NCBI RefSeq assembly: GCF_900142375.1
Contig: NZ_FRAR01000008.1
Span: forward strand, 1-64,000
Length of the DNA: 64,000 nt
Direction of reading: 5' to 3'
DNA from: Desulforamulus aeronauticus DSM 10349
GTDB lineage: Bacteria > Bacillota > Desulfotomaculia > Desulfotomaculales > Desulfotomaculaceae
Shown here in pieces: positions 15,701 to 24,173 of this stretch. Below the pieces are notes generated by a model. It worked only from the letters and a program-made list of their open reading frames with translations. It was not told the origin of the DNA and ran no database searches. Both the position numbers and the translations under genes were made by a program. Every line of letters starts with the position of its first letter. The first letter of the stretch is position 1.

Positions 15701-17611
15701 TCAGTGTAACAGGCCGGGTAAATTACCCACCGGAATCTCTTGGTTTTCCACCTCTTTTTCCCGTTCACTGAAGTCAAACCCTGGTAGTTTGCTTCGGACG
15801 GTATAGTGGGTGTGTAGTATTTCCTTGGCTTTTTTGCTCATGGGCTCCCCTAAGTATTCTTGATACACCTTTACCACAGCTTGGTTTTCATGGGAGCGGC
15901 GCAGTTCCTTGTTTAGATCCAGGGCATAGAGCCCTTTGGCTCGTTCACTGCGGTACTCCGGTGTTAATTCCGGTTTTTCAGGGTTACTGGTAATGGGTTG
16001 CCCACCCCCGCCCACACAGCCTCCTGCACAGGCCATAATTTCAATAAAATGAAATTGTTCTCCTTGCTTTACCCGTTCCATTAACTTTCTGGCATTGTTA
16101 GCACCGTGGGCCACGCCCAGGCGAATCTCCTGCCCTTGTAATGCCAACGTCACTTCTTTAATTCCCCGCAGGCCTCGGAATTCCTTGAACTCCAACCGCC
16201 CCATGGCCTTCCCTTCCGTGAGCGCCACAGCGGTTCTAATAGCTGCCTCCATAACACCACCACTGGCCGCAAAGATATTTGCCGCACCGGTAGAAAAACC
16301 TAAGGGTTGGTCAAACTCTTCCTCGGGTAGTTTATTTAAATCTAAATCTGCCTGTCGCATCATCCGCGCCAATTCCCGGGTGGTTAAAACATAATCTACA
16401 TCCCGCTGGCCGTAGGTTTTCATCTCTGGTCTGGCTGCCTCAAATTTCTTGGCCGTGCAAGGCATAACGCCTACTACCACCATATCCTTTGGAGCAATGC
16501 CTATTTTCTCTGCATAGTAGGTCTTGGCCAAAGCTCCGAACATCTCCATCGGAGACTTGCAGGTGGAGAGATTGGGAATAAACTCCGGGTAGAAATGTTC
16601 GCACAGTTTAATCCACCCCGGACTGCAGGAGGATATAAGCGGTAGTGGGCCACCCTTTTCTAACCGATGGAGAAATTCGTTGGCCTCTTCCACAATCGTC
16701 AGATCCGCGGCAAAGTCGGTGGAGAAGATACTATCAAAGCCCAATCTCCGTAAGGCCGCTGCCAGTTTTTGTGACACAACGGTGCCTACTGGTAGGTTAA
16801 ATTCTTCACCAATACTGGCTTGGATGGCGGGGGCCGTTTGGACCACCACGTGCTTGGTGGAATCTTCAATAACTTGCCAAACCTCATCGATATAGGAACG
16901 CTCTGTCAGGGATGCTGTGGGGCAAGCCAACACGCATTGTCCACAGGCGATACAGGCTGCGTCAGCCATGTTTCTTTGAAAGGCCGGAGCAATGATGGTT
17001 TCGTTGCCTCGATTCAGGGGTGAAAAAACGCCAATCCCCTGTAGGTTTTTACAAACAGCCTCACAACGCCGGCATTTAATACATTTACTAAAGTCACGAA
17101 CGATAAAGGGGTTTTTAACAAGCTTCGGTTCATGAACAGGCTGGTTGGCTAATTTACCATAACGGGCACCCACTTTATGTGCTATTTGCTGTAATTCACA
17201 GTTTTGGCTGCGCACACAGGCGGTACACTCCCGGTTATGTTCTGATAGCAGCAATTCCACCACCCGCCGCCTGGCCCGACGAACCCGGTTTGTGTTGGTA
17301 TGTATCCGCAGTCCCTCTGCTACCGGATACACACAGGCAGCCTGTAAATTGCGGGACCCTTCTATTTCCACAATACATACCCGGCAGGAACCAGCGGTAT
17401 TGATATTTTTTACATAACAAAGACTGGGAATATCGTAACCATTGGCCCGACAGGCTTCTAACACATTGGTGCCCCGGTCTACCTGCACCGGCTCATCGTT
17501 AATGAACATGGTAATCAATTCACCGGTTTGTGCCACAGGTGGGTTTCCCACCGGCCGTTCATGGAGTTGGGTAGGTTGTGTGGTTGTTTCCCGGTTGGTA
17601 GGCACTGGCAT
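15701..17611 (-). CDS. hydA: [FeFe]-hydrogenase catalytic subunit HydA
   Basis: 636 residues from ATG at 17611 (MPVPTNRETT), chosen for GGGGGGTGAT upstream; a later ATG at 17509 is possible. Clusters in order: [2Fe-2S] (SLCYVKN, GSCRVC), His/Cys [4Fe-4S] (HNRECTACVRSQNC), two ferredoxin clusters (CIKCRRCEAVC, CIACGQCVLAC), then the H-cluster motifs SSCSPGW, MPCTAKKFEA and MACAGGCVGGGGQP. It makes or oxidises H2 and, with HydB/HydC, exchanges electrons with NAD(H), probably also ferredoxin as in bifurcating trimers. The first H-cluster motif has Cys-Ser where many enzymes have Cys-Cys. The start overlaps hydB by about 53 bases. A C-terminal extension of about 60 residues follows the last motif. 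Confidence 0.9.
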   Translation of the reverse strand: MPVPTNRETTTQPTQLHERPVGNPPVAQTGELITMFINDEPVQVDRGTNVLEACRANGYDIPSLCYVKNINTAGSCRVCIVEIEGSRNLQAACVYPVAEGLRIHTNTNRVRRARRRVVELLLSEHNRECTACVRSQNCELQQIAHKVGARYGKLANQPVHEPKLVKNPFIVRDFSKCIKCRRCEAVCKNLQGIGVFSPLNRGNETIIAPAFQRNMADAACIACGQCVLACPTASLTERSYIDEVWQVIEDSTKHVVVQTAPAIQASIGEEFNLPVGTVVSQKLAAALRRLGFDSIFSTDFAADLTIVEEANEFLHRLEKGGPLPLISSCSPGWIKLCEHFYPEFIPNLSTCKSPMEMFGALAKTYYAEKIGIAPKDMVVVGVMPCTAKKFEAARPEMKTYGQRDVDYVLTTRELARMMRQADLDLNKLPEEEFDQPLGFSTGAANIFAASGGVMEAAIRTAVALTEGKAMGRLEFKEFRGLRGIKEVTLALQGQEIRLGVAHGANNARKLMERVKQGEQFHFIEIMACAGGCVGGGGQPITSNPEKPELTPEYRSERAKGLYALDLNKELRRSHENQAVVKVYQEYLGEPMSKKAKEILHTHYTVRSKLPGFDFSEREKEVENQEIPVGNLPGLLH

Positions 17612-19496
17612 TATCACCCCCCATAGCTGCTTTGAATATGGCGTCCTTCGGACAGCGGGTCTGACAGACGCCGCACTTACTACATTTCTGGCGATCAATA
17701 TAATAGTTTTTTTTCTTTTCCCCAATAATGGCCTGGGTAGCACAGGCTTTGGCACAGATACCACAGGCGATACATTTTTCGGGATTTACCACAAAGTCCG
17801 TTAACTCTTGGCAAACTCCGGCAGGGCATCTTTTATCTTGCACATGGGCCAGGTATTCGTCCCGAAAGTAGTGTAAGGTTGACAGCACCGGATTGGGTGC
17901 GTGTTGTCCCAGTCCGCAAAGGGAAGTTTCCTGAATGTCCCGGGCCAGTTCCTCCAATTCATCCAGGTCTGCCATTTCACCCTTACCCTGGGTTATTCGT
18001 TCCATGATTTCCAGCATGCGTTTGGTGCCCACCCGGCAAGGGGTACATTTACCACAAGATTCATCCTGGCTGAATCCCAGGTAAAACTTCGCGATATCTA
18101 CCATACAGTCGGTTTCATCCATCACGATGAGACCACCCGATCCCATCATGGAGCCGATCTTACTCAAGGACTCATAATCAATGGTTGTATCTAACAATTG
18201 AGCTGGGATGACACCACCGGAGGGACCACCCGTCTGAACGGCCTTAAACTTCTTCCCCCCCGGTATCCCACCACCAATATCATAAATGATGGTACGCAGA
18301 GTAGTCCCCATCGGTACTTCAATCAACCCGGTGTTATTAATTTTCCCCGCAATGGAAAAAACTTTGGTGCCTTTGCTTTTTTCTGTACCCAAGCTAGCAT
18401 ACCAGGCTGCACCCTTTCGCAAAATAATGGGCACATTGGCATAGGTCTCAACGTTGTTTATTAGTGTCGGCTTGTTGCGAAAACCACACACTGCCGGAAA
18501 AGGAGGTCGGGGCCTTGGTTCACCCCGCTGACCCATCGCAGATTTTAGCAGGGCCGTTTCTTCGCCGCAAACAAAGGCACCGGCACCCAGCCGAAGTTCT
18601 ATGGAAAAGGAAAAGTCACTGTCAAAAATATTTTCACCCAACAAACCCATTTGATGGGCCTGTTTAATAGCTAGTTCTAAACGTTTAATAGCGATGGGGT
18701 ATTCCGCCCGGACATAGATAACACCTTGGCTGGCTCCTGTACTGTATCCCGCAATGGTCATTGCTTCCAAGACACTATGGGGGTCACCCTCCAGAATACT
18801 GCGATCCATAAAGGCACCTGGATCACCTTCATCAGCGTTACAGACTACATATTTCGGTGAGTCTTCGGCTTGGGCCGTAAAGGACCATTTACGCCCCACA
18901 GGAAAGCCACCACCGCCACGGCCCCTTAAACCGGACTGTGCCATGATCTCAATAACACCCGGCGGCGTTAGATTATGGAGTACATTTTGGAGCGCAAAGT
19001 AACCGTCATTGGCAATATATTCTTCTATCTCTTCGGGATCAATGAGTCCGCAATTCCGCAAGGCTATTCGTTGTTGCGCCTGAAAAAAAGGAATATCCTT
19101 TAGCTGGGGGTAGATTTTGTTCTCGATAGGTTCTTTATAAAGCAATCTTTCGACAATATTTCCCTTGCTAAAATGTTCGCTGACTATTTCTTCAGCATCC
19201 TTCTCATGTACCAGGCAATAAAATATTTGCCCCGGATGAACCAGTAAAATTGGACCCATTTTGCAAAAACCAAAACAGCCGGTCTTGTAAACCGTTACTT
19301 TGTTCTGTAAATCATGTTGCTTGATCTGGTTGTTTAAGGTTTTGATAACCTTTTCACTACCCCCGGAGGAACAGCCAGTACCGGTACAGCACAAAACTTG
19401 GTACCCAGCAGTCTGGTTATTGCCCAGCCGGGCATTAAGGTTCGGTAGGTGCTTCTTCTTGATAAGTTCCAGGTCTTGTAGGCCCTTTATCCTCAT
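17559..19496 (-). CDS. hydB: NADH-binding hydrogenase subunit HydB (NuoF-like)
   Basis: 645 residues from ATG at 19496. The N-terminal thioredoxin-like [2Fe-2S] domain has CCTGTGCSSGG and TGCFGFC. The NuoF core carries the NADH/FMN motifs GRGGGGFPVGRKW (about 192) and NADEGDPGAFMDR. Its [4Fe-4S] site is ESCGKCTPCRVG. Two C-terminal ferredoxin clusters are CIACGICAKAC and CSKCGVCQTRCP. It passes electrons between NADH and HydA. It overlaps both hydC upstream and hydA downstream by about 50-60 bases, so the three subunits are tightly coupled. Confidence 0.92.
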   Translation of the reverse strand: MRIKGLQDLELIKKKHLPNLNARLGNNQTAGYQVLCCTGTGCSSGGSEKVIKTLNNQIKQHDLQNKVTVYKTGCFGFCKMGPILLVHPGQIFYCLVHEKDAEEIVSEHFSKGNIVERLLYKEPIENKIYPQLKDIPFFQAQQRIALRNCGLIDPEEIEEYIANDGYFALQNVLHNLTPPGVIEIMAQSGLRGRGGGGFPVGRKWSFTAQAEDSPKYVVCNADEGDPGAFMDRSILEGDPHSVLEAMTIAGYSTGASQGVIYVRAEYPIAIKRLELAIKQAHQMGLLGENIFDSDFSFSIELRLGAGAFVCGEETALLKSAMGQRGEPRPRPPFPAVCGFRNKPTLINNVETYANVPIILRKGAAWYASLGTEKSKGTKVFSIAGKINNTGLIEVPMGTTLRTIIYDIGGGIPGGKKFKAVQTGGPSGGVIPAQLLDTTIDYESLSKIGSMMGSGGLIVMDETDCMVDIAKFYLGFSQDESCGKCTPCRVGTKRMLEIMERITQGKGEMADLDELEELARDIQETSLCGLGQHAPNPVLSTLHYFRDEYLAHVQDKRCPAGVCQELTDFVVNPEKCIACGICAKACATQAIIGEKKKNYYIDRQKCSKCGVCQTRCPKDAIFKAAMGGDNASAYQPGNNHTTYPTP

Positions 19497-19995
19497 GGTT
19501 CTCACCCGCCGTTTCCTTTTTATATCTGTTGATAAGTTTAGAAACTTCCTTCGCCGTTAACTTGCCATGGACATCTTCATTAATGGTTACGACCGGGGCA
19601 AGTCCGCAGGCTCCGATACAACGACTGCTCCTAACGGTGAAGAGCATGTCCTCGGTGGTGTCATTATCTTTTAAGGCCAGATGATTTTTGAAACTATCAT
19701 GGATCTGCTGTGCCCCTTGTACATAGCAAGCTGTGCCAAGACAAACGTTAACAGTATACTTCCCCCGTGGTTTTGTAGAAAACAGGGCATAAAAGGTTAC
19801 TACACCGTTGACGGCACTGACGGGGATATCCATTTTATCCGATATGTAGGCCTGCAGTTCCTCCGGTAAGTAACCGAAGATATCCTGAGCCCCCTGTAAT
19901 ACCCGGATGAGTTGTTCGGGATCACGACCATAGCGTTCCAGAACTTCATCCAATTTGCGGAATTTTTCCTTGTTCGTCGGGTCATTTAGTAACAC
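19435..19995 (-). CDS. hydC: hydrogenase subunit HydC (NuoE-like)
   Basis: 186 residues, GTG start behind GGGAGG. The NuoE fold has its [2Fe-2S] ligands as CLGTAC (C-x4-C, near 85) and CIGAC (C-x3-C, near 127). It carries electrons between HydB and other centres. First gene of hydCBA. The C-terminal tail (EDKGPTRPGTYQEEAP) is longer than the core and overlaps hydB. Confidence 0.9.
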   Translation of the reverse strand: MLLNDPTNKEKFRKLDEVLERYGRDPEQLIRVLQGAQDIFGYLPEELQAYISDKMDIPVSAVNGVVTFYALFSTKPRGKYTVNVCLGTACYVQGAQQIHDSFKNHLALKDNDTTEDMLFTVRSSRCIGACGLAPVVTINEDVHGKLTAKEVSKLINRYKKETAGENHEDKGPTRPGTYQEEAPTEP

Positions 19996-20036
19996 TGCAG
20001 CCGCCTCCCTCTCTCACTAATTCATAGCTTTTTCCA

Positions 20037-20071
20037 AAATTACTTGTCTAATGCGTTCTGCCAAGTAATTT
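20037..20071. promoter_or_regulatory. inverted repeat upstream of hydC
   Basis: Perfect 10-base arms AAATTACTTG / CAAGTAATTT separated by 15 bases, about 40-75 bases before the hydC start. A possible operator or RNA stem in the hydCBA leader. It does not match the Rex consensus TTGTGA-N6-TCACAA. Confidence 0.45.
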
Positions 20072-20108
20072 ATCCAAGAAGCCAACTTATCCAGATGCAT
20101 TTCAGAGC

Positions 20109-20143
20109 AAAAATATGGGGCAAGCCCAGATGGCTTGCCCCTT
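20109..20143 (-). terminator. terminator of the TauE/CBS operon
   Basis: GGGGCAAGCC / GGCTTGCCCC stem followed by ATATTTTTG on the minus strand, 17 bases past the CBS-protein stop. Confidence 0.85.
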
Positions 20144-20159
20144 GATCATGCGGTTTTGT

Positions 20160-20621
20160 CTATAGTAGCTTCCCAATCACCCCAAATACGTCGATTGTAC
20201 GAATAATACCGATTAGCTTGCCTTTTTCCAATACCGGCAAAGAATTCACCCTTTTGGTTAAAAATAAATCTACTGCTTTGTACAAATCATCTCCCACATC
20301 CACAAAGACAATTTTAGTCGCCCGCATCACACTTCTCACTGGCATATCGGAACCGGAGGCATTGACTGAGTAAATCCACAAATAATTTTCCGGTAAATCA
20401 TACTTTGTCAATACCGCTTTTAGAATATTGCGCAGGGTAACAAGGCCAACCAACTCATCTTTTTTATTTGTTACCAACAGGGAGCGATGACCCACGATAC
20501 CCCCCGTTTCATCTTTATAGAAGGATTTTTTCAAGACCTTGATGGCATCTCGTACCAGTGCCTGTTCATCGACCACCGAATATTCGGAGATGGGCACCAT
20601 AATATCCCGTATGGAAACCAT
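20160..20621 (-). CDS. CBS-domain pair protein
   Basis: 153 residues made of two CBS repeats: VRDIMVPISEYSVVDEQA to ELVGLVTLRNILKAV (about 4-70) and VRSVMRATKIVFVDV to GKLIGIIRTIDVFGVIG (about 95-150). CBS pairs usually bind adenine nucleotides and sense energy state. Last gene of the operon 22291-20160 with a TauE-type exporter, so it may gate the transporter; this is inference. Confidence 0.85.
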   Translation of the reverse strand: MVSIRDIMVPISEYSVVDEQALVRDAIKVLKKSFYKDETGGIVGHRSLLVTNKKDELVGLVTLRNILKAVLTKYDLPENYLWIYSVNASGSDMPVRSVMRATKIVFVDVGDDLYKAVDLFLTKRVNSLPVLEKGKLIGIIRTIDVFGVIGKLL

Positions 20622-20637
20622 GTCATGTCACCCTTTA

Positions 20638-20898
20638 CTATACAGTAACCAGAGCGTTCCCGACCAACAGTGGTTGCTCTCGTACCGGAGATACTCTTTC
20701 ACGGGGAGCAAATTTGTGGCAGTCGGTAGGGATCACCGTTACATCGGTAATTAGAATATATTCTATTCCACTGGAGATTTCCTGTCGTACCGATTCCTCC
20801 GTCCTTTTGATAACCTGCTGCACAATTTCGTTGAGAGAGTTCTTAAGTTGGCAATTGTCTGCCCATTGGCAATCATGGCACTTGGTTTTGAGATCCAT
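20638..20898 (-). CDS. small cysteine-containing hypothetical protein
   Basis: 86 residues, ATG behind GGGAGGGG. The N-terminal cysteines CHDCQWADNC (about 7-16) could bind a metal or Fe-S cluster. A predicted helix follows (NEIVQQVIKRTEESVRQEIS), then another Cys near 60. No family recognised. It sits 16 bases before the CBS gene and 61 bases after tauE, so it belongs to the same operon. Confidence 0.65.
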   Translation of the reverse strand: MDLKTKCHDCQWADNCQLKNSLNEIVQQVIKRTEESVRQEISSGIEYILITDVTVIPTDCHKFAPRERVSPVREQPLLVGNALVTV

Positions 20899-20959
20899 TT
20901 TTCCCCTCCCGAAAAACCACTAATGTTCCAGCGACAACAAGGTCGCCGGAACACTCGTG

Positions 20960-22036
20960 CTAGTGTCCTGTACTTTGGGAATACCGGGCAGTCACCCGGT
21001 GCTCCCGTTTATATCGTATAATGTAGCCGATAATCATCAGCACCCCTATGCCAGCACCGCCGTACAAAGTAACTGTCGCTGCTCCATCCAACAAACTGGT
21101 GATACCGGTTGAAAAACTGGTAACCTGTAAATCACTAAGATATTTAGGGATAGCAAACCCCCGGCTCACAGCTGACATACCGATCACCACAGCCATCACG
21201 AACTTGACTTGCAGTTCGCTGACCATTTTGGTGGCATTGGCTCCAATTTGTAGACCCACCAGTGAACCTACGTATAACAGGAGCACCAAACGGATATCAA
21301 CAAAACCATTCAAAGCATACTGGAAAGCACCGGATGCCCCGGAGAAAATTGCTAAAAAAAGCTCTGTACCAGCCGCTACCATGGTGGGAATCCCCAACAC
21401 ATAAATCATGGCCGGGACACCAATGAAACCACCTACACCCACTGTGCCAGCCAACCAGCCCGTTGCCATACCAATTAAAGCAACCAACCAGAGCGATACC
21501 CGTACATTAGCAACTTTAAAGTAAATCATCGGTGGAATATTGACCCTGGAAATCTTTTCTGCCAAACTCTGACTCGGCGTTTTTCTTTCCTGCGGCCGAA
21601 AAATATCGCGCAGTATGAATAAAGCCAAACCAGACAACAGAATAACAAAGACAATACTGATATAAAGATTGGATCCTGCCTTGCCCAAGGTAGCAAAAAT
21701 GTACTCATTTAGATAAACTGCCAATTGAACTCCCAGCAGTAAGAAGATCACCATACAAACACCTAGTCGAGCATCCACATTCCCCATTTTGGCATGTTTC
21801 CTGGCACCGACGATAGCCTTACCAAATTTATGGGCTAGGTTAGTGCTGACAGCCGCTATTCCCGGCACCCCCAGGGACATCATACCCGGTGTCATAATAA
21901 AGGCACCACCACTACCAATAAAACCGCTCAGCATACCACCCATGAAACCTAAGCCCGCCATACAAAGAGCAGTCCCCGGCGTGATATCCACAAATTTCAT
22001 CACTTCGCCAACTAGATTTACTGTTTCACCAGCCAT
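20960..22036 (-). CDS. TauE/SafE (TSUP) family sulfite or organosulfur exporter
   Basis: 358 residues with about eight membrane segments. A glycine-rich GFMGGMLSGFIGSGGAFIMT is followed by GVPGIAAVSTNLAHKFGKA, and the second half repeats the fold as GWLAGTVGVGGFIGVPAMIY. This two-fold repeat is diagnostic of TauE/SafE (TSUP) transporters, which move sulfite, sulfoacetate or similar anions. Second gene of an operon that starts after a sigma-54-type promoter (22371-22386). In a sulfur-metabolising anaerobe sulfite or a sulfonate is a reasonable guess. Confidence 0.85.
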   Translation of the reverse strand: MAGETVNLVGEVMKFVDITPGTALCMAGLGFMGGMLSGFIGSGGAFIMTPGMMSLGVPGIAAVSTNLAHKFGKAIVGARKHAKMGNVDARLGVCMVIFLLLGVQLAVYLNEYIFATLGKAGSNLYISIVFVILLSGLALFILRDIFRPQERKTPSQSLAEKISRVNIPPMIYFKVANVRVSLWLVALIGMATGWLAGTVGVGGFIGVPAMIYVLGIPTMVAAGTELFLAIFSGASGAFQYALNGFVDIRLVLLLYVGSLVGLQIGANATKMVSELQVKFVMAVVIGMSAVSRGFAIPKYLSDLQVTSFSTGITSLLDGAATVTLYGGAGIGVLMIIGYIIRYKREHRVTARYSQSTGH

Positions 22037-22060
22037 TGAAATCCCCCCTTTTCACCCTTT

Positions 22061-22291
22061 TTAATGGTCACTTTCCAGACCTACTAGACTTAGCAAGTTT
22101 GAGATCGCCGAGCCGTATAAAAATGCAATGCAAATAACCGTTCCCAATAAGCATACAGCCGGGATAACCGCTTTACTTAAGTAAAATTGATTTAGCTGCT
22201 CAATATTAAAGAAAATAACAAGGTACGCCCCAATAGCCAAAAACAAAAATAGTATGGTTTGCCACAGACTAGGCTTTGTTTTACCGCACAT
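22061..22291 (-). CDS. small two-helix membrane protein
   Basis: 76 residues from ATG at 22291 (MCGKTKPSLW), chosen for AGGAG upstream; the frame is open to 22375 without a better start. Two membrane segments are visible (about 11-30 and 42-62). It resembles the small membrane subunits that often precede TSUP-type transporters, but I cannot name the family. First gene of the sigma-54-type operon, 24 bases before tauE. Confidence 0.65.
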   Translation of the reverse strand: MCGKTKPSLWQTILFLFLAIGAYLVIFFNIEQLNQFYLSKAVIPAVCLLGTVICIAFLYGSAISNLLSLVGLESDH

Positions 22292-22370
22292 AGCAACCAC
22301 TCCTTTTTGAAATAGTAAAAGGTGCTTAAAGAGCACTTCCCTCCTTTGCTTGTGATATAATTCTTTATAT

Positions 22371-22386
22371 AGCAAATTTCATGCCA
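22371..22386 (-). promoter_or_regulatory. sigma-54 (RpoN) promoter of the TauE operon
   Basis: Minus strand TGGCAT-GAAAT-TTGCT: the -24 GG and -12 GC are exactly ten bases apart, as in the consensus TGGCAC-N5-TTGCW. It lies 80 bases before the first gene of the operon. An NtrC-type sigma-54 activator gene lies on the other side of the divergent region. Confidence 0.75.
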
Positions 22387-22426
22387 TCTGCTAAAGCCTT
22401 TAATTATCTACCTTGCTAGATAAAAC

Positions 22427-22463
22427 AAAGAAGAATTGTAGCATATTGCACAACTCTTCTTTA
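22427..22463. promoter_or_regulatory. inverted repeat, candidate activator (UAS) site
   Basis: AAAGAAGAATTGT ... ACAACTCTTCTTT, one mismatch, centred about 65 bases upstream of the sigma-54 -24 element. Suitable as an enhancer site for the NtrC-type regulator, though an RNA stem is not excluded. Confidence 0.45.
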
Positions 22464-22545
22464 GGAACTTATATGTAAAATTTTAGATTTATCCCCCTAA
22501 TCAGGCTATTTTCTAGCATTATTTCCTTTTTAAAATTTTGTATCT

Positions 22546-22573
22546 TTTGCTACACCCACTTGTAGTATATAAT
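22546..22573 (+). promoter_or_regulatory. candidate sigma-A promoter of the two-component operon
   Basis: TTTGCT (22546-22551), 16 bases, TATAAT (22568-22573), 40 bases before the kinase start. Confidence 0.45.
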
Positions 22574-22613
22574 TCAACATAAGCAAACTGACCGATTAGT
22601 TGGGGGTGATTGC

Positions 22614-24173
22614 TTGCAAAAAAAGAATATTTTAGGGCTGTTTCGCAAAAAAAGTTTAACCAATCAGATCGTTATTATCATTACAGCCATTATGCTTGTG
22701 CCACTGGTCGCCTTGGTCTACGATATCTTCTTTGCCTCTCGCACGGATGAAGTTTTCTTTCTGGATAAAGAACAACGGCTAAAATCCCTGGTTGAGAGTA
22801 CCAATGATGAATTCACGAAAAGTCTCACTAAGCTGGACCTAGCCCCGACAGAAATCACACCCGACATGCTGCACAATTTGTTCACAAGAACTGTTGAACC
22901 TCTCCTGCCAGCCAATTCCGGCTTCCGCTTCGGCCTTTATATCCCTAACAACGAAAAAATTACCGTATTGGGTTTCGTACATAATTACCGCAACCTATCA
23001 CCCGCCGAAGAAGCCAAGCGGCAAGAAGAAATATTTGCCAATACTAAAACCAGTCTATTAGCTACCGAAATAAGCAAAAAGCCCCTTTTTCGAATTACTG
23101 GTTCCTGGGATGACCAAGTAATGGAATACATTTCCCCGGTCGTTCTGCAAGGCAAATTAGTGGGCGTTATGTGGGCCGGTGAACGACTGAATCCCATTTT
23201 TTATCAAAGCAGTTATTTTAGAAAATTAGTGCGTTACTTTATTCTGGCAGTATTAGTGCTAGGCATTATCGGCACCTTGCTGGTGGTACGTAATATCACC
23301 ACCAGCGTGGGACGCTTGAAATCAGAACTACAAAAGCTGGAAAACGATATTGACCACCGATTACCGGAAATCTCCGGAGAACTGGGGGAGATTGCTCAGG
23401 CTGTTAATAAAATGGCCGTAGGTCTTTCCCAAAAGGAAGCCTTGGAGCAGCAACTCCTTCGTTCGGAGCACCTGATTGCCTTAGGCCGCCTGGCTACCGG
23501 TGTAGCCCACGAACTACGCAACCCCATCGGTATCATTAAGACTCTGGTGGAGTTAATGAAGCAAGAATATTCTCAGGTCAGCGGCATTAACGAATTTACG
23601 GCGGCCCTAGACGAGCAGGTGGATCGCCAAAACTTGGTTATTCAAGAACTCTTGAACTTTGGCCGTCCCACCAAAGTAGCGATTAAAGAATGTTCCATTA
23701 ACGACAACATTAAAGGGGTATTATCCTTCTCTGCTGCCATGTTACGCAAGCAAAAAATAACGGTACATTTGCGCTTGGCCGATTTCCTCCCGCCACTCCT
23801 GGCGGATGTTGAAAAGTTAAAGCAAGTCTTTGTCAATCTTATTATCAACGCCGTGGAAGCCATGCCTGACGGCGGCAGGCTGGTGATTGCCACCGCCTGT
23901 GAGAATCACAATCTAATTATTTCCTTCACCGATACGGGGATAGGCATGACACCGGAAGAAATGACACATATCTTCGATCCTTTTTACACTAGCAAACCAC
24001 AGGGAACTGGTCTGGGGCTAGCCATCTCTTATCAGAACATCAAGCTGCACAACGGCAGCCTCGAAGTTAATAGTAGCCCACAGCAAGGGACCACCTTCAC
24101 CATTAAAATTCCTATTGAACAAAACACTTCGGAAGGGGGCGACATGGTTGGTACCACGTATAGTAATCATTGA
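22614..24173 (+). CDS. membrane sensor histidine kinase (NtrB/AtoS-like)
   Basis: 519 residues, TTG start behind GGGGGTGA. Membrane segment about 18-40, extracytoplasmic sensor domain about 40-200, second membrane segment about 204-225, then HAMP. HisKA has the phospho-accepting His in AHELRNPIG (about 298). HATPase_c has NLIINAVEAMPDGG, DTGIGM and GTGLGLAIS. It partners with the response regulator whose gene overlaps its end by 26 bases. The signal is unknown; its divergent neighbour suggests sulfite or related anions. Confidence 0.9.
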   Translation: MQKKNILGLFRKKSLTNQIVIIITAIMLVPLVALVYDIFFASRTDEVFFLDKEQRLKSLVESTNDEFTKSLTKLDLAPTEITPDMLHNLFTRTVEPLLPANSGFRFGLYIPNNEKITVLGFVHNYRNLSPAEEAKRQEEIFANTKTSLLATEISKKPLFRITGSWDDQVMEYISPVVLQGKLVGVMWAGERLNPIFYQSSYFRKLVRYFILAVLVLGIIGTLLVVRNITTSVGRLKSELQKLENDIDHRLPEISGELGEIAQAVNKMAVGLSQKEALEQQLLRSEHLIALGRLATGVAHELRNPIGIIKTLVELMKQEYSQVSGINEFTAALDEQVDRQNLVIQELLNFGRPTKVAIKECSINDNIKGVLSFSAAMLRKQKITVHLRLADFLPPLLADVEKLKQVFVNLIINAVEAMPDGGRLVIATACENHNLIISFTDTGIGMTPEEMTHIFDPFYTSKPQGTGLGLAISYQNIKLHNGSLEVNSSPQQGTTFTIKIPIEQNTSEGGDMVGTTYSNH

